DNA from: an uncultured Clostridia bacterium
GTDB taxonomy: Bacteria > Bacillota > Clostridia > Oscillospirales > Acutalibacteraceae
Length of the DNA: 64,000 nt
Assembly (NCBI GenBank): GCA_946406145.1
Contig: CAMJJL010000003.1
Coordinates: 17,395 to 81,394 of the forward strand
Direction: 5' to 3'
The notes under the pieces are model-generated. The model did not search any database. It worked only from the letters and a program-made list of their open reading frames with translations, and was not told where the DNA came from. The translations under genes were made by a program, and so were the position numbers. Of this stretch, positions 46,787 through 54,580 are shown piece after piece. Position 1 is the stretch's first letter. Every line of letters starts with the position of its first letter.

Positions 46787-46862
46787 GATTTTCGCAGAGC
46801 GAGGCGGAGGACGCAGATAGGCTGGCGCCTATCAAGGACGACAACAAAGCTATGCGAAAATA
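46787..46862 (+). repeat. Short inverted-repeat element
   Basis: GATTTTCGCAGAGC and GCTATGCGAAAATA are terminal inverted repeats around GATAGGC-TGGC-GCCTATC. No second copy was seen in the window. It lies in the 278-base gap between DUF6512 and rlmB. Confidence 0.5.
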
Positions 46863-46910
46863 TACGCAATAGATGTAAAGGGTTTAATTAGAAATTAGTA
46901 TGAGATACCC

Positions 46911-47465
46911 TTACTCTTTTTCGGCAATCCTCTCCACGATCCCGAATCCGCCAGTGACAGGGTCGCGGAACAAATCGGTTTTCGGCGGAAAAATCGTGAA
47001 GGAGAAGAACATCAGATAGTACAGCGTCAACAGCATCAATGCCGGCAGGAAGTATTCCGAGATCCGATTGTCTGCGGTTTCCAAACGGTATGACACCGCT
47101 TGTGCCGTGATTACGGCAATCAGAGAAGCGACGATATCCAGCCAAAAGATATTTTGCTCCGTGAACAGCGAGAGGAAATATGACGCGCCGATGATCATGC
47201 CTGCCATCAGGTAGAGCCCGATCACCTTGGCGACCACATACTGCCGAAAATGTACTTTGAGCCAGCACAGCTGCAGCAGTGCCCAGCCGATATAGGGTGC
47301 GGCAAAGATCTTGGTGTGCTCCCATACGCTCTCGTTGACAGCGCCGAACACGATGCTCAATGCGGCGCCCCTGCTCAACGGATAGACGAAGTGCAGCAGC
47401 ACGGCGGCACAGTAGATAACGACGCACCCTGCCGCCTCCGACAGAGCGACAGCCCTCTTGTCCAT
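46911..47465 (-). CDS. DUF6512 family membrane protein
   Basis: A 184-residue integral membrane protein with five or six hydrophobic segments. The block LSIVFGAVNESVWEHTKIF is characteristic of the DUF6512 family, whose function is unknown. I set the start at the ATG of MDKRAVALSEAAG, which follows TGGGGGATCAT. It is the most upstream gene of this minus-strand group; next to it is an AT-rich gap with DnaA-box-like sites. Confidence 0.8.
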   Translation of the reverse strand: MDKRAVALSEAAGCVVIYCAAVLLHFVYPLSRGAALSIVFGAVNESVWEHTKIFAAPYIGWALLQLCWLKVHFRQYVVAKVIGLYLMAGMIIGASYFLSLFTEQNIFWLDIVASLIAVITAQAVSYRLETADNRISEYFLPALMLLTLYYLMFFSFTIFPPKTDLFRDPVTGGFGIVERIAEKE

Positions 47466-47639
47466 ATGATCCCCCATTTATCAAGCAGTCATCGCGCAGG
47501 AGTCGGCATGCCAACCCCTGCGGCGTTCTCATTCCATCATCCTTTGCAGATCAAAAGTGATGAACAGTCGGTAATATGATATGAGAGCCGTCTTGTACAC
47601 TATTCCTCGTCAGGAGGGGGCGACTTATAATGATAAATA

Positions 47640-47880
47640 ATAATTATTTAAAGAAATTATACAGTCTGTATTATTCGTATTTTTCAATAAAAATGTTGAT
47701 AACTCTGTGGATAAGTGGAATAACTCGAGGTTCAAAAGGCTCAAATCGACTAATAAATCCAATGTTTTTTTGAGTTTTCATAGTTTTCCATAATTTTTTT
47801 AACAGAATTATCCTATCTTCTTTTTGTGAATAAAGGTGTTTTTCTTTTACAAATTGTAATATAGTGCTTGTCAATTACCA
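47640..47880 (+). other. AT-rich island with three DnaA-box-like sites
   Basis: A stretch far richer in A+T than its surroundings. TGTGGATAA (47706-47714) is a perfect DnaA box on the minus strand. TGTTGATAA (47694-47702), three bases away, differs at one position. TGTGAATAA (47825-47833) again fits TTATNCACA. The close pair reads TTATCCACAGAGTTATCAAC on the minus strand, an arrangement common near dnaA. No replication gene is in the window. The gap 47466-47963 holds no convincing gene. Confidence 0.5.
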
Positions 47881-47929
47881 TATGGAAAAATAAGAAAAAA
47901 TTTCCTCTGTATGATATTTCCGCAAAGAA

Positions 47930-47962
47930 AAAAACATCCCGTTTTGCAACAGGATGTTTGCT
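47930..47962 (-). terminator. Terminator of the PAP2 gene
   Basis: On the minus strand AAACATCCTGTT-GCA-AAACGGGATGTTTTTTT, starting a few bases after the stop. Confidence 0.8.
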
Positions 47963-47963
47963 G

Positions 47964-48503
47964 TTAACCCTTGAAGATGAACGCCCTGAAGAGCAGCGTG
48001 ACCAGGCTGCCGTCGATGACCCCCAGCACGATGCCGCCCAACACGTCGGTCAGGTAATGTACCCTCAGGTACATGCGCGAGAACGCGATCGCACTCGCCA
48101 ACAGCAGTGCCGGAATCCAGATCCAGGGAGGACAGCACCATGCCGTGACCGTAAAGGCGCAAAAGGACGAGGCGCTGTGTCCCGAGGGGAAGGAGTGATC
48201 CTTGGGTTTATTGATTTTCATATCTTCGTCAGAGATCCATGTGGACGGGCGGTTGCGACCGACAGACTTTTTGATCAGCACTTCACCGATCAGATAGTTC
48301 ACGCCTAATGCCGCGGTCATGATCACGCTGGTCTCGCGGAAGCGGCGTGTGATCAAAAAGGGAATCACAAAGGCGACCAGCCAGATGAATCCGCCGGTAC
48401 CGGCGTAGGTGAACAGCACCATGATCCTGTCCAACACGGGACGGTGGATCTCGGACATCCGCTTGACTACGCGCTCGTCCAGCTCACGCAGTTTATGAAA
48501 CAT
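47964..48503 (-). CDS. PAP2 family membrane phosphatase
   Basis: A 179-residue polytopic membrane protein. The three PAP2 motifs are KKSVGRNRPS, FPSGHSAS and SRMYLRVHYLTDVLGG, with the catalytic histidines of the second and third. Such enzymes dephosphorylate lipid phosphates, for example undecaprenyl pyrophosphate or phosphatidic acid, at the membrane. The substrate is not determined. The ATG follows CGGAGCATACT. Confidence 0.92.
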   Translation of the reverse strand: MFHKLRELDERVVKRMSEIHRPVLDRIMVLFTYAGTGGFIWLVAFVIPFLITRRFRETSVIMTAALGVNYLIGEVLIKKSVGRNRPSTWISDEDMKINKPKDHSFPSGHSASSFCAFTVTAWCCPPWIWIPALLLASAIAFSRMYLRVHYLTDVLGGIVLGVIDGSLVTLLFRAFIFKG

Positions 48504-48528
48504 AGTATGCTCCGTAATGATTCAAATA

Positions 48529-48575
48529 GTCATTGCGAGGGGCAAACACGCGTGTTAGCCCCATGGCAATCTCAA
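48529..48575 (+). repeat. Family C end fragment
   Basis: GTCATTGCGAGGGGCAAACACGCGTGTTAGCCCCATGGCAATCTC contains the family C terminus and a GGGGC...GCCCC stem. Confidence 0.55.
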
Positions 48576-48654
48576 CCGATTTCTCTTCATTTCCATTATA
48601 TATGAAAAGGGAGAGCGGTGTCAATAATTTGTGCAAAAGATTCTGTCATAAAGT

Positions 48655-48684
48655 CGAAAAAGCTCCCTTTCGGGAGCTTTTTCA
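48655..48684 (-). terminator. Terminator at the stop codon of the small membrane protein gene
   Basis: GAAAAAGCTCCC-GAAA-GGGAGCTTTTTC is a perfect stem with a tetraloop; it works in both directions. Confidence 0.85.
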
Positions 48685-49227
48685 TTTACGGTTATGGATA
48701 TCGTTGAGGATCGCTTCGATGTCATCCTGTGTGGTGGAGGTATCGAGCTGTGTATCCTCGTTGGGATCCTCCGCCTGAAAATCCTCTGTCGGCTTTTCTT
48801 TTTCCTTGACATTCACGCGGCGCGCACGCAGAGAACGGCGGCGCGGAGCACCCTCCTGATTAGTGTCTTCCCTTTTGCCGAAGGGCAGCCATTCGCCGAG
48901 CAGCTGTCCCAGATAGCCGCACAAAAAGTAGGCGACGATATAGATCAGCACCGTATACCACGAGGTTCTCCACATGCCGTAGAGCAGCGCGGAGATCGCG
49001 TAGAAGATCGGCGCGATCAGGCAGAGATAGAAGTTGCTCTGTTTTTTTTGCATTTTATAGAACGCGCCGCAGCCAAAGGAGGTGAGCGGAAAGATTCCGA
49101 TCTGGATGATGTAGGTCATGGCTGAAGCGGTTTTGCCCATCAGCAGGGGCAGCAGCAGGAAGATGATGCCGATGATAATGATATATGGGATCAACTCTTT
49201 GAGCGCTTTTTCAAGTTTGTCGTTCAT
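48682..49227 (-). CDS. Small membrane protein with charged C-terminal tail
   Basis: A 181-residue protein with four hydrophobic segments (about residues 12-30, 36-55, 66-84 and 88-108) followed by a 60-residue charged tail rich in Glu, Asp, Arg and Thr. I do not recognise a family. The ATG at 49227 follows CGGAGAAAAA; the 20-residue upstream extension in the ORF track lies in the repeat element that begins at 49246. It is monocistronic by its own terminator. Confidence 0.75.
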   Translation of the reverse strand: MNDKLEKALKELIPYIIIIGIIFLLLPLLMGKTASAMTYIIQIGIFPLTSFGCGAFYKMQKKQSNFYLCLIAPIFYAISALLYGMWRTSWYTVLIYIVAYFLCGYLGQLLGEWLPFGKREDTNQEGAPRRRSLRARRVNVKEKEKPTEDFQAEDPNEDTQLDTSTTQDDIEAILNDIHNRK

Positions 49228-49245
49228 TTTTTCTCCGTAGTGATA

Positions 49246-49625
49246 TAGGATGAAGGGAATTGAACTCAATTGCCGATAATGAGTCATTTTCAGTCTTTAT
49301 CGGCTTATCGTCGATCGCAACCCGTCAGATCGTCGTCACGCGCCGTACTCGTTGAGAGCGTTCAAGTGTGACCGCTCTCGTACTCGTGTGGCGATTCCTC
49401 CTCTCCCCAAAAAGATGACTTTTTGGGGACCCCATTGACTCCTCTGCACCGAGAAATCCATGAAAATGATCTCATTCTCGGTGCGAAGCAGTTGATAGCG
49501 AGTAGTTTTTTGTCTGATCGAGGAAAAACCGGAGTGAATACTGGCGTATTCACGAGGATTTTTGACGAAGAGCAGGCGGAAATATACCGCTATCAACCAA
49601 TTGGGGTTCAACTCTCTTCATCCTA
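49246..49625 (+). mobile_element. 380-base inverted-repeat element, no convincing gene
   Basis: The ends TAGGATGAAGGGAATTGAAC and, inverted, GGGTTCAACTCTCTTCATCCTA match over about 25 bases. Inside are CCCCAAAAAG-ATGA-CTTTTTGGGG and a CACCGAGAA...TTCTCGGTG stem. ORFs of 67 and 91 codons occur here but have no recognisable features. A hairpin of the two ends alone is at 39844. Confidence 0.6.
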
Positions 49626-49718
49626 GGTTTTTGGTTCTGTTTTTTAGTAGCTTTAATTATAGATTATCAATTTCATAAAATCAAGATAAATATTACCTAA
49701 AATTCGTCGATTTTTTGA

Positions 49719-49747
49719 TTGACTTATTAGTGACAGGGGAGTAAAAT
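49719..49747 (+). promoter_or_regulatory. mgtE: Promoter of mgtE and its leader
   Basis: TTGACT, a 17-base spacer and TAAAAT. The start point would be near 49754, exactly where the long leader structure begins. Confidence 0.7.
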
Positions 49748-49754
49748 AGTATTA

Positions 49755-50026
49755 CTGTTGAGAGAGGGTGTAACCCTGTATGTGACAGAATCCACTTAAT
49801 GAAAGAGGCGAGAGAATGGACACCGGAAGTACGAGCGGCACTGCAGGAGGGCGACGATGTGTCAAGTATTGCGGTACGAATGACGAGGGGGTACGGTTTT
49901 CAGTTAAAAGCAGATAAACAGCGAGCTGACGGGCATTTTGAATGAACGCCCGATCCGCGGCGCTTTTACACGACTTATCTGTTTTTCACTGAAAATCGGC
50001 TGTGTCCGCAATACTCCCTTCAACAG
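49755..50026 (+). ncRNA. Structured 5' leader of mgtE, riboswitch candidate
   Basis: CTGTTGA (49755-49761) can pair with TCAACAG (50020-50026) and close the whole domain. Inside, GACAC/GTGTC encloses a 40-base branch. CGGTTTTCAGTTAAAAGCAGATAA pairs with TTATCTGTTTTTCACTGAAAATCG, a stem of more than 20 bases around a GGGC/GCCC hairpin. The run TCTGTTTTTC could act as a terminator tail. It lies between promoter and start codon of a magnesium transporter. It does not show the M-box core that I know, so I leave it unnamed. Confidence 0.55.
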
Positions 50027-50061
50027 TGCCTCCGCGATCCCAAAACGTAGGAGGTTATTTT

Positions 50062-51441
50062 ATGGAAAGGAATTCAGTGAGCTTGTTCGAGACGATCCAG
50101 ACCCTGCTCGATAACAAGCGCTATTCCACCCTGCGCGACATCCTCAACACGATGAATCCCGTCGATATCGCGGCGGTATTCGAGGATCTGCAGAGTGAGA
50201 AGACGGCTCTGCTGTTCCGACTGCTGCCCAAGGAAACGGCTGCCGAGACCTTCGTCGAGATGGACGAGGAGACCCAGCAGCTCTTGATCCACGGCTTTTC
50301 GGATACGGAGCTCAAAGAAGTCATCGATGAGCTGTATGTCGATGACGCGGTCGACCTGATCGAGGAGATGCCCGCGAATGTGGTCAAGCGAATTCTCCGA
50401 CAGGCTGATCCCCAGACAAGAAAAGAGATCAACGAAATATTGAAATATCCCGAGGACAGCGCCGGGTCGATCATGACGACCGAGTGCGTGATTCTCCGTC
50501 CCAAGATGACTGCGGAAGAGGCGATCAAGCGTATCCGCCGCACCGGTATCGACAAGGAGACCATCTACACCTGCTATGTGTCGGATTCCTCCTCCACGCT
50601 GATCGGTATCGTCACCATCAAGACGCTTCTGCTCAGTGATGATGACGAGGTCATCGAGAACATCATGGAGACCAACGTCATCTCCGTCAACACCCTCGAC
50701 GACCAGGAAGAGGTCGCCCAGATGTTCAACAAATACAATTTCCTCGCTCTGCCTGTTGTCGATAAAGAGAACCGCCTGGTCGGTATCGTCACGGTCGATG
50801 ACGCGATCGACGTCATGGAAGAAGAGGCGACCGAGGATATCCAGAAGATGGCGGCTATCACGCCGACCACCGACAAGCCCTATGACCGTATCGGTGTGTT
50901 TGAGACCTATCTCGCGCGTATCCCGTGGCTGCTGATCCTGATGATCTCCGCCACCTTCACCGGTATGATCATCACCGGCTTTGAGGACGCGCTGGCAGGT
51001 TCGCTGGTACTGTCCGCTTTCATCCCGATGCTGATGGATACCGGCGGTAACTCCGGATCACAGGCGTCCGTCACCGTTATTCGTGCGCTCTCGCTGGACG
51101 AGATCGAGTTCAAGGATATTTTCAAGGTCGTCTTTAAGGAAGCGCGTGTAGCGCTGTTGTGCGGCGTTACGCTCGCCGCGGCGAACTTCGCCAAGATCAT
51201 GCTGTTCGACCGCCTTGTGCTCGGCAATACCGGCATCACCGTAGAGGTGGCGCTGGTGGTATGTCTGACGATGGTCGTCACCATCTTTATCGCCAAGCTC
51301 GTCGGCTGTACCTTGCCGATGATCGCGGCAAAGATCGGCTTTGACCCTGCCGTCATGGCGTCGCCGTTTATCACCACCATCGTGGATGCGATCTCACTGT
51401 TCGTCTACTTCCAGATCGCCAGAGCGCTGCTGAATTTGTAA
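50062..51441 (+). CDS. mgtE: Magnesium transporter MgtE
   Basis: A 459-residue MgtE-type Mg2+ channel. It has an N-terminal superhelical domain (residues 1-125, acidic), two CBS domains (about 130-250, with MTTECVILRPKMTAEEAI and FLALPVVDKENRLVGIVTVDDA), and five transmembrane helices from about 280, with the pore motif FIPMLMDTGGNSGSQAS. Mg2+ binding to the CBS/N-domain closes the channel in known members. I trimmed the ORF to the ATG at 50062, after CGTAGGAGGTTATTTT. The long leader suggests additional RNA-level control. Confidence 0.96.
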   Translation: MERNSVSLFETIQTLLDNKRYSTLRDILNTMNPVDIAAVFEDLQSEKTALLFRLLPKETAAETFVEMDEETQQLLIHGFSDTELKEVIDELYVDDAVDLIEEMPANVVKRILRQADPQTRKEINEILKYPEDSAGSIMTTECVILRPKMTAEEAIKRIRRTGIDKETIYTCYVSDSSSTLIGIVTIKTLLLSDDDEVIENIMETNVISVNTLDDQEEVAQMFNKYNFLALPVVDKENRLVGIVTVDDAIDVMEEEATEDIQKMAAITPTTDKPYDRIGVFETYLARIPWLLILMISATFTGMIITGFEDALAGSLVLSAFIPMLMDTGGNSGSQASVTVIRALSLDEIEFKDIFKVVFKEARVALLCGVTLAAANFAKIMLFDRLVLGNTGITVEVALVVCLTMVVTIFIAKLVGCTLPMIAAKIGFDPAVMASPFITTIVDAISLFVYFQIARALLNL

Positions 51442-51463
51442 AGGCTCGCGAAAAGTATAAAAC

Positions 51464-51498
51464 TGCTCCCCCTGTCGCCGACAGAGGGAGCTTTTTGA
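51464..51498 (+). terminator. Terminator between mgtE and the convergent lipoprotein gene
   Basis: GCTCCCCCTGTC-GCC-GACAGAGGGAGCTTTTTG. Confidence 0.85.
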
Positions 51499-51517
51499 TT
51501 GGGCTGAATGGTACGGA

Positions 51518-52930
51518 TCACGGATAGAGGGTCATCGCCTTCTCGACATAGGATGCACCGGCGAGCTGATAGTGGCGATACAGCACCGTCGGATTACCGT
51601 TTTCATCAAAATACATGCGGTTGAAGTCGTTAACAGGGGAGAAGTCCTCTACCGTGCTGTTGTATAGATCATCGATGTAGTCCTCGGACACTTCGGAGGA
51701 ATATCGGTCTTTTGTAAAAAATGGCTTGACCTGCTTCGCAAAGGAGGGTTTGATAAGTTGCGGATCAACACCATAGCTGTTGAGCAGACAGAGGTTGCCG
51801 ATCTCCTTTTTGGCAGGGATGTCGATATGATAGATATAATGCTGATCGGGTGAATCCGTTCCGCCGAAGCCGATCGCGCTGATCACCAGCGACAGTACAC
51901 CTGCGTAACCGTATACCGAATAATCGACGGTCTGATACCTCGGGGCGCCTGCCTGCTGACTGCCGGTATTCTCGAGCAGATCGATCCCGTCATTGAACAG
52001 GTCGATAATCTCTTCGTTGATATGATCGATCTCATCGCTCTTCAGATCGATCTGAGGGATACGGTAATGCAGGGTCTTTTCCTTGCCTAAAACAGTCACC
52101 TTGCCGCTCGCATCCTTGAAGGTGCTTACAAGAGCGTTAACGTCGCCGCTGTAGCTGCCTGCCTTGATATTCGGGTTCTTCCGGTTATCCTTGATCTGAT
52201 CGATCAATCCGTTGATCGACATACATTCAGGAGCCTTTGCCTTATCTGCGTCATAGTAATCCTTGATCGTCGAGGAAAGATCTGCTGTTACGGAGATGAC
52301 AGGGTTATCGGAGGAATCCGCGACTTTTGTGTAGGGATCGCCGTCGCCGAGGCGGTCTTCCGTCAGACAATACGAGATATCCAGTGATTCACCGGTAAAG
52401 TAGTACAGCTGTGCGCTGTGTGTTTTTTGGGTGGTAGCTTTCCTCGTCGTTTTGTCCGTAACATTGTTGATGATTTGGCTGTCTTTGTCATTGAGCAGGA
52501 ATCTGCCCTGTTTTTCCAGATAGGTGAAATCGCTTGTCTCTTTTTCCATGATCTCCTGTGCGGTGACGAACAGACCGTCATCGGTGACATATGTCAACAG
52601 ATCATAACGGCTCTCGTCGTCGGTATCGAGAAAGAGCTCGGGCACATCGTCGTTGTTGAGATAGATCAGGGCGCACCGGGGATAGATTTCGCTGTCGAGG
52701 GCGTTCAAATGCTCGTAGTACAGGCTCTGCCAGTCGGTATCGGCGCTCAAAGTGACGGTGGGGACGTCCGGATCCTTGAGGGGTGGTGAGTCAGTATCGG
52801 GCGAGACGGTGTCCGCCGGCGTGACACCGCCGGTATCGGATGTGTTGGTTTTACCGCAGGCTGTAAAGCTGAACAGCAGTGCGAGGATACAGAACACGGA
52901 TAGGATTTTTTGAAAAAGCGTATGTGGCAT
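51518..52930 (-). CDS. Lipoprotein with a DUF3298-like C-terminal domain
   Basis: A 470-residue exported lipoprotein. MPHTLFQKILSVFCILALLF plus SFTAC is the signal with lipobox, followed by a Thr/Asp/Pro-rich linker. The middle part (about 60-200) resembles small beta domains found in clostridial lipoproteins (YLNNDDVPELFLDTDD). The C-terminal 200 residues (LHYRIPQIDLKSDEIDHINE and later) resemble DUF3298, as in RsiV-like lysozyme sensors. The ATG at 52930 follows CAGGAGAATACC. It lies 19 bases downstream of the CLC gene, so the two are co-transcribed. Function unknown. Confidence 0.8.
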   Translation of the reverse strand: MPHTLFQKILSVFCILALLFSFTACGKTNTSDTGGVTPADTVSPDTDSPPLKDPDVPTVTLSADTDWQSLYYEHLNALDSEIYPRCALIYLNNDDVPELFLDTDDESRYDLLTYVTDDGLFVTAQEIMEKETSDFTYLEKQGRFLLNDKDSQIINNVTDKTTRKATTQKTHSAQLYYFTGESLDISYCLTEDRLGDGDPYTKVADSSDNPVISVTADLSSTIKDYYDADKAKAPECMSINGLIDQIKDNRKNPNIKAGSYSGDVNALVSTFKDASGKVTVLGKEKTLHYRIPQIDLKSDEIDHINEEIIDLFNDGIDLLENTGSQQAGAPRYQTVDYSVYGYAGVLSLVISAIGFGGTDSPDQHYIYHIDIPAKKEIGNLCLLNSYGVDPQLIKPSFAKQVKPFFTKDRYSSEVSEDYIDDLYNSTVEDFSPVNDFNRMYFDENGNPTVLYRHYQLAGASYVEKAMTLYP

Positions 52931-52949
52931 GGTATTCTCCTGATGGATA

Positions 52950-54218
52950 TTATTTCGCTTGTTTATTGATATATCTTGCCCTGCGCTTGGAGTACATGAT
53001 CTTCTGTCCCGAGTACAGGCTGTAGTAGCCCGACAGCATATAGCTGATGCACAGTGCGACCGCAAAGAAAATAAGTCCACGGCTCCCGAACAGCTCGATC
53101 GAGAGGATGATGGAGGCGATGGGGCAGTTGACCACGGCGCAGAACAGGGCGATCAGTCCGACCGCCGCGCCGAACGAAGCAGGCAATCCCAGCAGGGGTG
53201 CGATCGTCGCGCCCATTGCGTCGCCGATGAAGAAGGTGGGGATGATCTCACCGCCCTTGTAGCCGAAGCCGATGGTGATCACGGTGAACACCATCTTGAG
53301 GATAAAGTCGTAGGGCAGCGCCTTGCCCTGTGTGACAGCGGCTTCGATCACTTCGCCGCCGATGCCGTTGTAGCGTGTGCCGATCAACAGCGTCAAGAGG
53401 GCGATCGCCGTACCGCCCACGGCGGTGCGCAGGTATTCGTTCTTGAAGAACCTCACCGCACACGCGTGTGTCTTTTCCAGCAACACACAAAAGGCGATGC
53501 TCGTTACTGCCGCCGCGAGTCCGATCACGGCGACGGTAAGGATATTCACGATATTCAGCTCAGGGATGTCCTCGAGTACGTATTTGGTCGGAGCCAGTCC
53601 GAAGAGGTTGGTGATGCCGAACGCTGTTAATGCCGCGACAATACACGGCAGAAAGGCGCTGTAGTAGATGATGCCGACTGAGATGACCTCCATCGCGAAC
53701 ACGGTAGCGGTCAGGGGCGTACCGAACAAGGCGGAGAACAGTCCGCTCATACCGCACATCAGGGCGATGGGCATATCCTTTTCATTGAGCTTGACGACTC
53801 TGCCGATGAAGCTGCCGATACAGCCGCCGAGCTGCAGTGCCGCGCCCTCTCGACCCGCCGAGCCGCCGAACAGGTGGGTGATGACGGTAGACAGGAAGAT
53901 CACGGGCGCGAGGGTAATGGGCACCTTGTCCTCGGAGCGCACCGAGTTGATGATAAGGTTGGTGTCCGCGTGACCGCTGAGTTTGGTGACGCGGTACAAA
54001 AAGGCGATGATCACGCCGCCCACGGGCAGCAAATAGCACAGCCACGGATTCTGTGTGCGGATGTCGGTAACGTAGGTGATCGCCCAGCGGAAGCCTGCGC
54101 CCAGCGCGCCGCCGATACCACCCGTGACGATCGCGATCAGCGACCATTTGAAGAATGAGATGATGTATTGTTTGACGCGCACCGCGTCATGCCGCACGGT
54201 TTGTTTGAAATGGTCCAT
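52950..54218 (-). CDS. CLC family anion channel/antiporter
   Basis: A 422-residue (from this start) membrane transporter of the CLC superfamily with ten or more hydrophobic segments. GGSAGREGAALQLGGCIGSF contains the gating-glutamate motif GREG, and FGYKGGEIIPTFFIGDAMGA replaces GxFxP. The selectivity motif GSGIP is not seen; KLSGHADTNLI occupies its region, which is a feature shared with fluoride-type CLCs, so anion identity is open. The start is uncertain: GTG at 54326 has a good ribosome binding site, but only because it lies in a heptamer repeat arm, and the first 36 residues are not family-like. I used the ATG of MDHFKQT. Confidence 0.85.
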   Translation of the reverse strand: MDHFKQTVRHDAVRVKQYIISFFKWSLIAIVTGGIGGALGAGFRWAITYVTDIRTQNPWLCYLLPVGGVIIAFLYRVTKLSGHADTNLIINSVRSEDKVPITLAPVIFLSTVITHLFGGSAGREGAALQLGGCIGSFIGRVVKLNEKDMPIALMCGMSGLFSALFGTPLTATVFAMEVISVGIIYYSAFLPCIVAALTAFGITNLFGLAPTKYVLEDIPELNIVNILTVAVIGLAAAVTSIAFCVLLEKTHACAVRFFKNEYLRTAVGGTAIALLTLLIGTRYNGIGGEVIEAAVTQGKALPYDFILKMVFTVITIGFGYKGGEIIPTFFIGDAMGATIAPLLGLPASFGAAVGLIALFCAVVNCPIASIILSIELFGSRGLIFFAVALCISYMLSGYYSLYSGQKIMYSKRRARYINKQAK

Positions 54219-54311
54219 TTTTTCGTTTTCAGTGAGGGCTTGAGCGTCATTGCGATCATATTCAATCAGTTGTATGGCGTACTCCGGCACAAAGGGACGC
54301 GATATAGTCCG

Positions 54312-54352
54312 CCATAAACTCCTCACTCCTAACTCCTCACTCCTAACTTCTA
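54312..54352 (-). repeat. Heptamer array, single arm, upstream of the CLC gene
   Basis: CTCCTCACTCCTAACTCCTCACTCCTAAC are alternating units of the same heptamers as at 16749 and 34905. No opposite arm was found. On the minus strand the array supplies AGGAG sequences that mimic a ribosome binding site. Confidence 0.75.
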
Positions 54353-54375
54353 TCTATATCGTCAATCTGCCTAAA

Positions 54376-54404
54376 AGTATACCTCATTTTTCGGTAATAT
54401 TCAA
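54376..54404 (-). promoter_or_regulatory. Promoter of the CLC-lipoprotein operon
   Basis: On the minus strand TTGAAT, a 17-base spacer and TATACT. The transcript would begin just before the heptamer array. Confidence 0.65.
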
Positions 54405-54490
54405 TATCAAAGGGGAATTATTTTCTTGAAAAACCATTTTGCGTATGTTAATATGAAAATTAGCGAACGCTGGTTGACTGATTGATTCAG

Positions 54491-54537
54491 CAACCCTCCG
54501 TCACTTTGTGACACCTCCCTTAGAAAAGGGAGGCTTT
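54491..54537 (-). repeat. Family A palindromic repeat, single end
   Basis: CAACCCTCCGTCAC-TTT-GTGACACCTCCCTTAGAAAAGGGAGG is the family A end with a GTCAC/GTGAC inner stem. Confidence 0.75.
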
Positions 54538-54580
54538 GATAAGTATAACACTATTGAGATAAAAAGGCTACGGTGATATT

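Noticed and set aside
47671-47874. 67-codon minus-strand ORF in the AT-rich gap
   Set aside because: No ribosome binding site, composition follows the AT-rich DNA, and it overlaps the DnaA-box-like sites; no family resemblance.
49336-49611. 91-codon minus-strand and 67-codon plus-strand ORFs inside the inverted-repeat element
   Set aside because: Both overlap hairpin-rich repeat sequence and each other, without ribosome binding sites or domain features.
49599-49625. tRNA-like T-arm GGGGTTCAACTCTC
   Set aside because: No acceptor, D or anticodon stems fit; the sequence is explained as the right end of the inverted-repeat element.
49755-50061. M-box magnesium riboswitch before mgtE
   Set aside because: The conserved core (GGTGAGGCTCC type and the GCTGCCGCCCA type blocks) could not be found by eye, so I report only a structured leader.
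54219-54500. Fluoride riboswitch upstream of the CLC gene
   Set aside because: The GGCGATGGTGTTCGCC-type pseudoknot sequence is not present; only a promoter and a heptamer array are seen.
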